Shown: positions 8,853-17,230 of the stretch, one piece after another
Position numbering within the stretch: the first letter of the stretch is position 1
Layout of the letters: every line of letters starts with the position of its first letter
DNA from: Amycolatopsis circi
Lineage (GTDB): Bacteria > Actinomycetota > Actinomycetes > Mycobacteriales > Pseudonocardiaceae
Assembly (NCBI RefSeq): GCF_003385235.1
Contig: NZ_PQIA01000014.1
Coordinates: forward strand, 1-64,000
DNA: 64,000 nucleotides
Reading direction: 5' to 3'
Program-made: the position numbers and the translations under genes
Notes under the pieces: generated by a model
Seen by the model: only the letters and a program-made list of their open reading frames with translations
Told to the model about the DNA's origin: nothing
Database searches by the model: none

Positions 8853-9992
8853 CTAGTCCTTCGGCAGTTCGAGGATGAGACGGCTGATCAGGTTGAGCTG
8901 CACCTCGTAGCTGCCCGCGGCGATGCCCGCGCCGAGCGAGTTGCGGAACTGCGCATCGCCCAGCGCTCCTTCGACGAGTGCCTCGCTGCCCAGCACGTCC
9001 AGCGCGAGGTCGCCCACCGCGCGTTCGGCCTGCACCATCGCGGCGCGGGCCTGATACGCCATCGGCGAGGGCTCCTTCGCTTTCGCCCGCTCGTCGATCA
9101 CCCGGTACACCAGCACGCGCGCCGCCTCGCACGCTGCCCGCGCGCGGCCGAACTGCTCCTGGATCCCCGGGTCGGCCAGCCGTCCGACCGCGCCGACCTC
9201 GGCGGCCAGCCGGTCCAGCACCAGCGCCGCCCGGGCGTACCGGGGCGCGCCGACGCGTTCGTAGGCGAGCGTGCGCCGGACGATCTCCCATCCCTTGTTC
9301 TCCTCCCCGAGCAGGCAGTCCGCCGGAATCCGGGCGTCGGTCAGGAAGAGCTCGTTGAAGGAATGATCGCCCACGAACCCCGGGATGCGCCGGACCTCGG
9401 CTCCCGGGGTGTTCAACGGGAGCAGGAAGACCGAGATGCCGTCGCGGCCGTCGGCGGCCGACCCGGTGCGCGCGAGCAGGAAGCAGTAGTCGGCGACGTT
9501 GGCGTAGGACGTCCAGATCTTCTGTCCGTTGAGGACGTAGCTGTCGCCGTCGCGCACCGCCTTCGTCCGCAACGCGGCCAGGTCGGTGCCCGCCTCGGGT
9601 TCGGAGAAGCCCTGGCACCAGAAGACCTCGCCGCGCGCGATCGGCGGGAGCAGCTTGCGCCGCTGGTCCTCGGTGCCGTACTTGATGATCGCCGGCCCGA
9701 CCCAGTTGACGTTCATGTACTGCGGCCCGCGCGGCTCCCCGCGCCGCCACATCTCCTCGCCGAGCACGAAATGCTGCCACGCGCCCTGCCCGCCGCCGCC
9801 GTACTCTCGCGGCCAGTGCGGCGTGAGCCAGCCCTTTTCCGCCAGCCTGCCGACGAACCCGCGCGAAAAATCGCTGTAGACGGCGCTGCCGAGGCCGGTC
9901 TCGGACCGGTCCCATTCCGCCAGCTCGCGGTCGAGGAAGTCCCCCAGCTCGCGCCGGAACGCGACGTCGGCCTGATCCCACGCGAACTCCAT
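8853..9992 (-). CDS. Acyl-CoA dehydrogenase family protein (long type)
   Basis: First gene of the five-gene acyl-CoA operon; 379 aa, normal family length. FWCQGFSEPEAGTDLAALRT is the flavin/acyl contact motif, followed by YVLNGQKIWTSYANVADY. The C-terminal domain carries AYERVGAPRYARAALVLDRL and the closing AAGSYEVQLNLISR. The start has GGAGGG 7 nt upstream, and a leader of roughly 80 nt runs from the promoter at 10077-10104. The divergent transporter/amidase/ligase operon probably feeds the same pathway, but the compound cannot be named from sequence. Confidence 0.89.
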   Translation of the reverse strand: MEFAWDQADVAFRRELGDFLDRELAEWDRSETGLGSAVYSDFSRGFVGRLAEKGWLTPHWPREYGGGGQGAWQHFVLGEEMWRRGEPRGPQYMNVNWVGPAIIKYGTEDQRRKLLPPIARGEVFWCQGFSEPEAGTDLAALRTKAVRDGDSYVLNGQKIWTSYANVADYCFLLARTGSAADGRDGISVFLLPLNTPGAEVRRIPGFVGDHSFNELFLTDARIPADCLLGEENKGWEIVRRTLAYERVGAPRYARAALVLDRLAAEVGAVGRLADPGIQEQFGRARAACEAARVLVYRVIDERAKAKEPSPMAYQARAAMVQAERAVGDLALDVLGSEALVEGALGDAQFRNSLGAGIAAGSYEVQLNLISRLILELPKD

Positions 9993-10076
9993 CAGCGTCC
10001 CTCCGGCCCGCGGCGGCCCTGGCGCTCGTCCAGTCGGTGCACGTCGCCGACTCCTTCCACCTCGTTCGATGAATAA

Positions 10077-10104
10077 AGGATACTCAATTAGCCCTGCTAT
10101 GCAA
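10077..10104 (-). promoter_or_regulatory. Promoter of acyl-CoA dehydrogenase operon
   Basis: TTGCAT (10099-10104, read on the minus strand), a 16-bp spacer and TATCCT (10077-10082). It mirrors the promoter of the divergent operon almost exactly, so both may be read by the same sigma factor and controlled together. Confidence 0.55.
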
Positions 10105-10191
10105 CCAGGCACGGGCCACTTCGCTCTCCCATCGGCTCAAAATCGCCGGTCATAGCGGTGGTAACGGAATCGCATCCGGAACGTGCACCTC

Positions 10192-10219
10192 TTGCACTCC
10201 GTCCGCCTATCAGTATCCT
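10192..10219 (+). promoter_or_regulatory. Promoter of transporter-amidase-ligase operon
   Basis: TTGCAC (10192-10197), a 16-bp spacer and TATCCT (10214-10219), about 40 nt before the transporter start. The -10 and spacing are identical to those of the divergent promoter 90 bp away. Confidence 0.55.
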
Positions 10220-10257
10220 CAACTCGGTCGCTCATCGCCCCATCCCCGGAGGTCCCG

Positions 10258-11625
10258 ATGGTCTCGCCAGAACCGCAGCCGCCCGCCCCGCAGCAGCAGA
10301 ACGCCGCGTCCCCCGAACTGCGCAAGGTGACGATGTCCAGCCTGCTGGGCACCGTGATCGAGTACTACGACTTCCTGATCTACAGCTCGATCGCCGCGCT
10401 CGTGTTCGGCCCGCTGTTCTTCCCGTCGCTGGACGGCTCGACCTCCACCATCGCCGCGTTCGGCACGCTCGCCGCCGGCTACGTCGCGCGTCCGCTCGGC
10501 GGGCTCGTCTTCGGCCACTTCGGCGACCGGCTCGGCCGCAAGTCGATGCTGATGGTGACCATGACGCTGATGGGCGCGGCCAGTTTCCTCATCGGCGTGC
10601 TGCCGACCTACAGCTCGATCGGCGTCGCCGCGCCGCTGCTGCTCGTGTTCCTCCGCGTGGTGCAAGGGATCGCGGTCGGCGGCGAATGGGGCGGCGCGGC
10701 GCTGATGGTCGTCGAGCACGCGAGCGCGCGCCGGCGCGGCCTGTGGGCCGGCATCATGCAACTCGGGTCGCCCCTGGGGTCGTTCCTGGCGACGCTCGTG
10801 TTCGCGCTGGTGAGCCTGCTCCCGAAACCCGCGCTGTTCTCGTGGGGCTGGCGGCTGCCGTTCCTGCTGAGCGCGCTGCTGCTGATCATCGGCCTGTACG
10901 TGCGGCTGCGGGTCTCGGAGAGCCCGGTCTTCCGCGAGCAGGCGGCCAAGTCCGGCGACAAGAAGCCCGCCGTCCCGGTGCTGCAGGTGCTGCGCCGCCC
11001 GCGCGCGCTCATCCTCGCCTGCGCGGCCGGGATCGGGCCGTTCGCACTGACCGCGCTGGTCAGCTCGCACAGCATCGCCTACGCCAAAACCCTCGGCTAC
11101 GACGTGTCCGACGTGGCCCGCGCGCTCCTGTTCGTCGCGGGCGTCGGCATCATCTGCATCCCGACCTTCTCCGCGTGGTCGGACCGGGTCGGACGGCGGA
11201 CGGTGAGCCTGATCGGCGCCGTCGGCACGATCCTCTACGCGCTTCCGTTGTACGCCATGGTCACCAGCGGCTCGGTCCTGTGGCTGACGCTCGGTCTCAT
11301 GGGCGCGCAGGTGCTGCAAAACCTGATGTACGCGCCGCTCGCGCCGATGCTGTCGGAGATGTTCGGCACCGGCGTGCGCTACACCGGGGTTTCGCTGGGC
11401 TACCAGATGGCGAGCCTGATCGGCGCCGGGTTCACGCCGTTGATCGCGAGCAGCCTGGTCGCCGGGTTCGGCGGGTCGAGCCTGCCGCTGAGCGCCATCG
11501 CGGGCATCGGGGCGGTGATCACCATCGTGGCGATCTGGCGGATCTCGGAGACCCGCGGCAGCGACCTCACCGAATCGCCCGAGGCGGACTCCCCCGCCGC
11601 CGAACCGGCCGCGCGATGGTCCTGA
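10258..11625 (+). CDS. MFS transporter, metabolite:H+ symporter (MHS) type
   Basis: A 455-aa, 12-helix importer of the MHS family (relatives take up alpha-ketoglutarate, shikimate, proline/betaine). SSLLGTVIEYYDFLIYSSIA is the characteristic MHS first helix, GHFGDRLGRKS the loop 2-3 signature, and GGEWGGAALMVVEHA helix 5. ATG 10258 has GGAGGT at perfect spacing, so the longer upstream frame is not used. The gene overlaps the amidase by 10 bp. It likely imports the amide or acid processed by the enzymes downstream. Confidence 0.9.
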   Translation: MVSPEPQPPAPQQQNAASPELRKVTMSSLLGTVIEYYDFLIYSSIAALVFGPLFFPSLDGSTSTIAAFGTLAAGYVARPLGGLVFGHFGDRLGRKSMLMVTMTLMGAASFLIGVLPTYSSIGVAAPLLLVFLRVVQGIAVGGEWGGAALMVVEHASARRRGLWAGIMQLGSPLGSFLATLVFALVSLLPKPALFSWGWRLPFLLSALLLIIGLYVRLRVSESPVFREQAAKSGDKKPAVPVLQVLRRPRALILACAAGIGPFALTALVSSHSIAYAKTLGYDVSDVARALLFVAGVGIICIPTFSAWSDRVGRRTVSLIGAVGTILYALPLYAMVTSGSVLWLTLGLMGAQVLQNLMYAPLAPMLSEMFGTGVRYTGVSLGYQMASLIGAGFTPLIASSLVAGFGGSSLPLSAIAGIGAVITIVAIWRISETRGSDLTESPEADSPAAEPAARWS

Positions 11626-12971
11626 GCATCGCCGAAGCCGCGGTGGCCCTCCGAACTGGGAGGACCACCGCGGTGGCGTTGGCCGAGTCCGCCTTCGCCG
11701 CCGCCGACGAGCACGACGCCGCGCTGGGCATCTACCTCTCGCGGTTCGACGGACCGGCGCGCGCCGCCGCGGAACGAGCGGATGCCGAACTGGCTGCTGG
11801 CCTCGACCGCGGTCCGCTGCACGGGATTCCGTTGGCAGTCAAGGATCTCCTCGCTACCGACGAGGGCGAGACGACCGCGCAAAGCCAGGTGTTCGATCGC
11901 GCCTGGGGCCAGCAAGGCGACGGACCGGCGGTCGCCCGGCTACGCGCTGCCGGTGCGGTGCTCACCGGGAAGACGACCACGATGGAGTTCGGAATCGGTG
12001 CGCCGGATACGACGAAGGGGTTCCCGCTCCCGCGCAACCCGTGGCGTCCCACGCACTACACCGGCGGATCCAGCTCCGGCAGCGCGAGCGCGGTCGCCGC
12101 GGGACTGGTGTTCGGCAGTCTCGGCACCGACACCGCGGGCAGCGTCCGGTACCCCGCCGCGTTGTGCGGGGTCACCGGGCTCAAGCCGACGTACGGCCGG
12201 GTGCCGAAGAACGGCTGCGTCCCGCTCGCGCCCGGCTTCGACCACGTCGGCCCGCTCGCCCGCAGCGCCGAGGACTGCGCGATCCTGCTGACCGTGCTCG
12301 CCGGGGCCGACCCGGGCGATCCTTCCTCGGTCGACCGGCCTTTCGAGGACTACCGCAGCGGGCTCACCGGTTCACTGGCTGGGGTACGGATCGGAGTCGT
12401 TGCGGCACCAGACCCGGTCTTCAATCAGGCAGTGACTATTCTGCGCGACGCGGGCGCACACACGAGGCCGGTCGAACTGCCGTACTACACGGAACTGAAG
12501 ACGGTGACCAAATTCGGTCTCGCGGCGGAGGCTTTCGCTTGGCACCGAACGAATCTCCAACGCCGGTGGTCCGATTACGGTGCCTCCACGCGGATGGCGA
12601 TCGCGAAGGGCGCGCTCGTCTCCGCCGCTGATTACGTGCAGCTGCAACGAGTCCGGCGGGCCGGGCAACGGAAGCTCGCGCAACTGTTCACCGAGGTAGA
12701 TCTGGTGCTGATGCCAACCGCCACCTCCGGCGCGCCCGAGATCGCCGAGCTGAGCACGTCCGGAATGGCCGACACCGCACTCACCTCCTACTGGAACGCG
12801 GCGGGCAATCCGGCGCTGTCAGTTCCGATGGGTTTCACCGACGACGGGCTGCCGCTCGGCCTGCAGATCGCCGGACGCCCGTTCGACGAGGCCGCCGTAC
12901 TCGCCGCCGGACAAGCCTACCAGCAACGGACCAGCTGGCATCGGCAGACGCCGATGGAGAGCGTCCGATGA
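11616..12971 (+). CDS. Amidase signature family hydrolase
   Basis: Hydrolyses a C-N amide or urea-type bond; 451 aa. The Ser-cisSer-Lys triad is visible: Lys in GIPLAVKDLLATDEG (about residue 73), and the two serines in GGSSSGSASAVAAG and GTDTAGSVRYPAA. The start lies inside the transporter gene and the end overlaps the next small gene in ATGA. Because that small gene resembles AtzG, the pair may form an AtzE-AtzG-like two-subunit hydrolase related in layout to GatA-GatC, releasing an acid for the ligase downstream. Confidence 0.87.
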   Translation: MVLSIAEAAVALRTGRTTAVALAESAFAAADEHDAALGIYLSRFDGPARAAAERADAELAAGLDRGPLHGIPLAVKDLLATDEGETTAQSQVFDRAWGQQGDGPAVARLRAAGAVLTGKTTTMEFGIGAPDTTKGFPLPRNPWRPTHYTGGSSSGSASAVAAGLVFGSLGTDTAGSVRYPAALCGVTGLKPTYGRVPKNGCVPLAPGFDHVGPLARSAEDCAILLTVLAGADPGDPSSVDRPFEDYRSGLTGSLAGVRIGVVAAPDPVFNQAVTILRDAGAHTRPVELPYYTELKTVTKFGLAAEAFAWHRTNLQRRWSDYGASTRMAIAKGALVSAADYVQLQRVRRAGQRKLAQLFTEVDLVLMPTATSGAPEIAELSTSGMADTALTSYWNAAGNPALSVPMGFTDDGLPLGLQIAGRPFDEAAVLAAGQAYQQRTSWHRQTPMESVR

Positions 12972-13126
12972 CCGTCGCGGCTCTGCTCGCCGCGGCCGGA
13001 CTGTCCCCGGCTCCAGCCGAGATCGCCCGGCTAGAGGCGGACTACCCGGGCTGGGCGGCCGAACTCTCCGCACTGGACGAGGCACTATACGAGGAGCCCG
13101 CCCCGATCTTCCGGGCGGAGCTGTGA
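12968..13126 (+). CDS. AtzG-like small amidase partner (DUF4089-like)
   Basis: A 52-aa protein between amidase and ligase, sharing ATGA with the amidase stop and ending 13 bp before the ligase. Two predicted helices lead to the C-terminal EEPAPIFRAEL, which resembles the conserved acidic-APxFRP tail of AtzG/DUF4089 proteins. Those are GatC-like subunits that complete AtzE-type amidases. The tight overlap and context fit such a role. It is shorter than the 60-80 aa I recall for the family, so the assignment rests on tail and context. Confidence 0.62.
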   Translation: MTVAALLAAAGLSPAPAEIARLEADYPGWAAELSALDEALYEEPAPIFRAEL

Positions 13127-13139
13127 AGGAGGAACGACC

Positions 13140-14663
13140 GTGGGCAACGACCTGACGCTGCCGAGCTGGCTGCGGACGATCGGCGGGCAACCGCACGGCG
13201 CGCACCGGCGTGCCCTGGCCGACGAGCACGGCGAACTGACCTTCGCCGAACTGGTCGCCGCCATGGACGCGACCGCTGCCGCCTTGCGCGAGTCCGGGGC
13301 CAGGCCGGGCGACCGGATCGTCACCGCGATGGAGCCGTCGATCCCGCACACGGTCGCGATCCTCGGCGCGCTCGCCGCCGGAATGGTAGCCGCGCCGTTG
13401 AACATCCGGCTGACCGCGCCAGAAGCTCGCGCGTACCTCAGCGCGCTCGAACCCGCCGCGCTGGTCGCCGACCCCACCTACGCCGCGCTCGCCTGGGAAA
13501 CCGGATACCGCGTCATCGAACTTCCCTCGGCGAACCAGCCCGCACCGATCGCCGAACGGCTGGCCCCGCTGCACAAACCGCGCGGCGACCAGAACGACCC
13601 GGCCGAGGACGACTTCGCGATCATTTTCGGCACCGGCGGCACCACCGGCAGTCCGAAGGGCGCGGTGCACACTCACCGCAGCCTGTGGTTGTGGCTGAAC
13701 ACCTGCGCACACGGCAATCCGCGGGTCCAGTCGGACGTCGAACTGTTCTTCTCGCCGTTCTTCCACATCACGCTCGGCACGAACCTGCTGACACCGCTGT
13801 TCGCCGGCGGCGAGGTCTGGATCCACCGGCGCTTCGACCCCGCGGCCGCACTCGCCGCGATCGACCAGGGCGCCAGCAGGCTCATGGGCGCGCCGACGAT
13901 GTTCGCCGCCTTGCGCGCCCGGCCCGAATACGCGTCGACGCGCCGCGACAACGTCACCGCGATCCGGTTCGGCTCCGCCCCCTCCACTGGCGATTTCGTG
14001 CAGGACCTGCTGCACGACTTCCCGAACGCCCGCATCCGAGCCGGTTTCGGCGCGACCGAATTCGGCTCGGTGATGGGATTCGACCACGAGGACCTGCTGG
14101 CCGGGCGGTTCGCCGGGGTCGGAAGGCCGCTGCCGGGCGCGACCGTGCACATCCTCGACGCTGATGGCCGCGAAGCCGCTCCAGGTGTCGTCGGCGACCT
14201 GGTGGTTTCGTGCCCGTGGCAGACCCGCGGCTACTACGGCCTCGCCGACGAGACGGCCAGGACCTTCCAGGCCGACGGTGTCCACATTGGAGACCTCGCG
14301 TCGCGGAGCGAGGACGGCTGGGTGACCATCGCGGGCCGCCGCAAGGAAATGATCATCAGCGGCGGGGAGAACGTCTACCCGCGCGAAGTGGAGGAGGTCG
14401 TGCTCAGGCATCCGGATGTCGCCGACGCGATCGTGTACGGGATGCCCGACGAACACTGGGGAGAACGGGTCGAGGTGAGCGTCGTCGCGGTGGCGGGACG
14501 GACTGTGAAACCGGCGGCATTGCGGGAGTACTGCCGCGCGGAACTGGCGGGTTACAAGATCCCGAAGACGGTCCGGTTGATCGCCGCGGTGCCGCTCACC
14601 GCGAACAACAAACCGGACCGCCGCCAAGCCCGCGCCGACGCTCTCGCCGCCTCGCCGGATTGA
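13140..14663 (+). CDS. AMP-dependent acyl-CoA synthetase/ligase
   Basis: Class I adenylate-forming enzyme of 507 aa that should activate a carboxylic acid to its CoA thioester. The P-loop FGTGGTTGSPKGAVHTH (about residue 162), AGFGATEFGSVMGF, and the hinge segment GRRKEMIISGGENVYPREVE are clear. The last motif reads LTANNKPDRRQ instead of the usual T-x-x-GK, with NK supplying the probable catalytic lysine. GTG start with a strong AAGGAGG. It closes the transporter-amidase operon: import, hydrolyse, activate. Confidence 0.9.
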   Translation: MGNDLTLPSWLRTIGGQPHGAHRRALADEHGELTFAELVAAMDATAAALRESGARPGDRIVTAMEPSIPHTVAILGALAAGMVAAPLNIRLTAPEARAYLSALEPAALVADPTYAALAWETGYRVIELPSANQPAPIAERLAPLHKPRGDQNDPAEDDFAIIFGTGGTTGSPKGAVHTHRSLWLWLNTCAHGNPRVQSDVELFFSPFFHITLGTNLLTPLFAGGEVWIHRRFDPAAALAAIDQGASRLMGAPTMFAALRARPEYASTRRDNVTAIRFGSAPSTGDFVQDLLHDFPNARIRAGFGATEFGSVMGFDHEDLLAGRFAGVGRPLPGATVHILDADGREAAPGVVGDLVVSCPWQTRGYYGLADETARTFQADGVHIGDLASRSEDGWVTIAGRRKEMIISGGENVYPREVEEVVLRHPDVADAIVYGMPDEHWGERVEVSVVAVAGRTVKPAALREYCRAELAGYKIPKTVRLIAAVPLTANNKPDRRQARADALAASPD

Positions 14664-14705
14664 GGCTCGGCATTTCCGCCAGCTCTCCCGGCCTCGGCGC
14701 AACTT

Positions 14706-14756
14706 CCGTGAGGGGAACCCTCACGGACTCTGATTCCCTCAGGGTTCCCCTCACGG
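14706..14756. repeat. Inverted repeat family A, copy 1
   Basis: A 51-bp palindrome, CCGTGAGGGGAACC.../...GGTTCCCCTCACGG, between convergent ligase genes. The stop codon of the leftward ligase (14751-14753) lies inside the right arm. The left half also folds on itself (GTGAGGG/CCCTCAC). Probable bidirectional terminator. Confidence 0.85.
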
Positions 14757-16301
14757 ACCGCCCACCGCCCCGGCCGCCAGCTTGCGCAGCTCCGCCTTGC
14801 GAATCTTTCCCGTCGACGTCTTCGGCAACTCCGTGAACCGGATGTCCTTGGGTACCTTGAAATGCGCCAACCGTCCCCGCAGCCAACTGATCAAGTCCAC
14901 ATCGGACACCTCCGCCCCGTCGCGGAGCCGCACGAAGGCGACCGGCACCTCCCCCCACTTCGGATCCGCCTTCGCGACCACCGCGGCCTCCGCGACCGCC
15001 TCGTGGTCCAGCAGCGCGTTCTCGACCTCGATCGACGCGATGTTCTCCCCGCCGCTGATGATCACGTCCTTGAGCCGGTCGCGGACCTCGACGTACCCGT
15101 CCGGATGCCGTACCGCCACATCGCCGGTGTGCAGCCAGCCCCCAGCGAACGCCGCCTCGGTCGCGGCCGGATTGTCGAGATACCCCGCCATGACCGTGTT
15201 CGAGCGGATCACCAACTCACCCAGAGTCTCCCCGTCCGCGGGAACGTCCTCGAGCCCCGGAGTCACCACGCGCGCCGACTCGACGTTCACTGTCCGAACC
15301 CCTTGCCGGGCCATCATTTTCGCCCGCTTCTCCGGTGCAAGCTCCTGCCACTCCGGCCGAGGGACGCACATCAGCGAAGGCCCGTACGTCTCCGTCATCC
15401 CGTAGAGGTGCGTCACCTCGATACCGATCCCAGCCATCGCCGCGATCGCTGCGGGCGACGGCGGCGCTCCCCCGACCGCGAACTGCACCTGCTGCGCGAA
15501 CCGCGCGCCGCCGCTCGCCTGAACCAGCATGTCGAGCACAACCGGAGCGCCGCTGAGATGCGTCACCGCTTCCTGTTCAATTAGCTCGAACGCCCGCGTC
15601 GCATCCACTTTCCGCAGCGTGACGTGCCGCGCGCCCGCCGCGGTGACCGCCCAGGTGTAGCACCAGCCGTTGCAGTGGAACATCGGAAGCGTCCACAGGT
15701 AGCGCGAACTTGCTTGCAGGCCAGTGGAAACGACCTGGCCGAGCGCGTTGAGGTACGCACCGCGATGCGTGTAGACCACGCCTTTCGGGCCCGCCGTGGT
15801 GCCGGAGGTGAAGTTGACCGCCAACGGCTGACGTTCATCGCTCGGCAGCCGCAACGGCACCGGATCCGCCGTGCGCAACCAATCCTCGTAGTCCTCGCCG
15901 ATCACCACGACCGCACGCAGCTCAGGCGTTCGTTCGGCGATCTGGGCGGCCAGCGACTGGTCGACGATGAGCACCTTCGCGCCGGAAAGCCGCAGCAGCT
16001 GCGTGTATTCGTCCGGCGAGAGACGCGTATTCAACGCCACCAAAGCACACCCGGCCCCGGGCACGCCGTAATGCGCTTCCAGCAACGGCACACCGTTGGG
16101 CGCCAGCACCGCGACCCGGTCGCCCTCGCCGAGTCCCAGTTCCCGCAGCCGTCCGGCCAGCCGCTCCGCCCGGTCGGCCAGCCGCGCCCACGACACCCGT
16201 TCCCCGGCATCGGTGACCACGCCGATCCCGTCGCCGTCGAGATCGACTGTGCGCCGCAGGAAACTCAGCGGGCTGAGCGGCACGTCGTTGGCGAAATCCA
16301 T
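14751..16301 (-). CDS. Acyl-CoA synthetase (AMP-forming)
   Basis: A second adenylate-forming ligase, 516 aa. VNFTSGTTAGPKGVVYTHRG is the P-loop; WTLPMFHCNGWCYTWAVTAA and LYGMTETYGPSLMCV follow; the hinge reads DRLKDVIISGGENIASIEVE; and LPKTSTGKIRKAELR holds the catalytic Lys. The pattern is closest to methylthiopropionate- or medium-chain-type ligases (DmdB/FadD), but the substrate is uncertain. It is last in the SDR-cyclase-ligase operon, and its stop is embedded in a family A repeat. It faces a non-identical ligase, so this locus makes two different CoA ligases. Confidence 0.9.
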   Translation of the reverse strand: MDFANDVPLSPLSFLRRTVDLDGDGIGVVTDAGERVSWARLADRAERLAGRLRELGLGEGDRVAVLAPNGVPLLEAHYGVPGAGCALVALNTRLSPDEYTQLLRLSGAKVLIVDQSLAAQIAERTPELRAVVVIGEDYEDWLRTADPVPLRLPSDERQPLAVNFTSGTTAGPKGVVYTHRGAYLNALGQVVSTGLQASSRYLWTLPMFHCNGWCYTWAVTAAGARHVTLRKVDATRAFELIEQEAVTHLSGAPVVLDMLVQASGGARFAQQVQFAVGGAPPSPAAIAAMAGIGIEVTHLYGMTETYGPSLMCVPRPEWQELAPEKRAKMMARQGVRTVNVESARVVTPGLEDVPADGETLGELVIRSNTVMAGYLDNPAATEAAFAGGWLHTGDVAVRHPDGYVEVRDRLKDVIISGGENIASIEVENALLDHEAVAEAAVVAKADPKWGEVPVAFVRLRDGAEVSDVDLISWLRGRLAHFKVPKDIRFTELPKTSTGKIRKAELRKLAAGAVGGP

Positions 16302-16312
16302 TCCGGTTCCCT

Positions 16313-17185
16313 TCAGACAACAGCGATCGGGCGCAGCGGCGAACCGGTCCCGCCCCGCAGGGTCAACGGCAGCGCGACGAAGAGGAACGTGACGACGCCG
16401 TCCGCCGCCAGGTCCTCGCAGTTCACCCACTCCATGATGTGGATCCCGTGCTGCTGCAGCAAAAGCACGTGCACCGGCAGCGGATTGCCCGGCACCGGCG
16501 ACGGCCGGACCTCGAACGACATGGTGTCCGCGCCGACGTACCGCACGCCCTTCGACACCAGCCACCGCGCCCCGTCCACGCCGACGCCGCTGCCGCCGCT
16601 CTCCTCGGCGATCCGCGCGGTGTCCGGCCAGAACTTCATCTGCCCGGTCCGCACGAGCACGATGTCCGACCCGGTGATCGTGACGCCGCCCGCCTCGGCC
16701 GCCTGCCGGAGATGGTCTTCCCCGACCGCGAAATGCGGCGGCAGGACGTCGAGGCCGAGCAGTTTCGGGATGTCGAGCAGCACGCCGCGGCCGATGATCG
16801 GACCCAACTCGGACGCGTCGCCGCGCAGCGCACCGTAGTCGCCGAGCCCGTTGTTCGCCGACGTCCCGCCGTGCCACTCGTCCTCGCTGCCGCACGTGAC
16901 GTGGCACAGCGCGTCGATGTGCGTTCCGGTGTGCAGGCTGCCGGAGACCAGTTCGGACACATACCCGAACTCGACGTCGTTCGTGCCCGGCGAGTCGAAC
17001 GGGAACCGGCCTTCGGCGCGTTGCCCCTGCGGGGAGTTGTACGTGACGACTTCCAGCTGCGGGTTGCCCGCGAACGTCGGCATGTGCCGCCACCAGCCGG
17101 TCGACAGGTCGTACACGGAGCCCGTCGCGGGCAGGCCGAGGCTGCGCACGAGGTCGGCATCGGGCGGGGTGCTTCGGGAACTCAT
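16313..17185 (-). CDS. Cyclase family protein (kynurenine formamidase-like hydrolase)
   Basis: A 290-aa metal-dependent hydrolase/cyclase. HTGTHIDALCH (about residues 91-101) matches the HxGTHxDxxxH metal motif of the family, and GVRYVGADTMSFE and LLQQHGIHIMEWVNC are typical later motifs. Members hydrolyse formamides, lactones or amides. ATG 17185 was chosen over the GTG two codons upstream because AAGGAAG is spaced correctly for it. It sits between an SDR and a ligase, so it probably opens a ring or hydrolyses an ester or lactone before CoA activation. Confidence 0.85.
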   Translation of the reverse strand: MSSRSTPPDADLVRSLGLPATGSVYDLSTGWWRHMPTFAGNPQLEVVTYNSPQGQRAEGRFPFDSPGTNDVEFGYVSELVSGSLHTGTHIDALCHVTCGSEDEWHGGTSANNGLGDYGALRGDASELGPIIGRGVLLDIPKLLGLDVLPPHFAVGEDHLRQAAEAGGVTITGSDIVLVRTGQMKFWPDTARIAEESGGSGVGVDGARWLVSKGVRYVGADTMSFEVRPSPVPGNPLPVHVLLLQQHGIHIMEWVNCEDLAADGVVTFLFVALPLTLRGGTGSPLRPIAVV

Positions 17186-17230
17186 CAACACTTCCTTGTG
17201 GTCAGAGGGCTTGGGTCGGAGGGGCTGGGG

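Noticed and set aside
9993-10112. N-terminal extension of the first acyl-CoA dehydrogenase to 419 aa
   Set aside because: The extension would start upstream of the likely transcription start and lacks family sequence. ATG 9992 has a good ribosome site.
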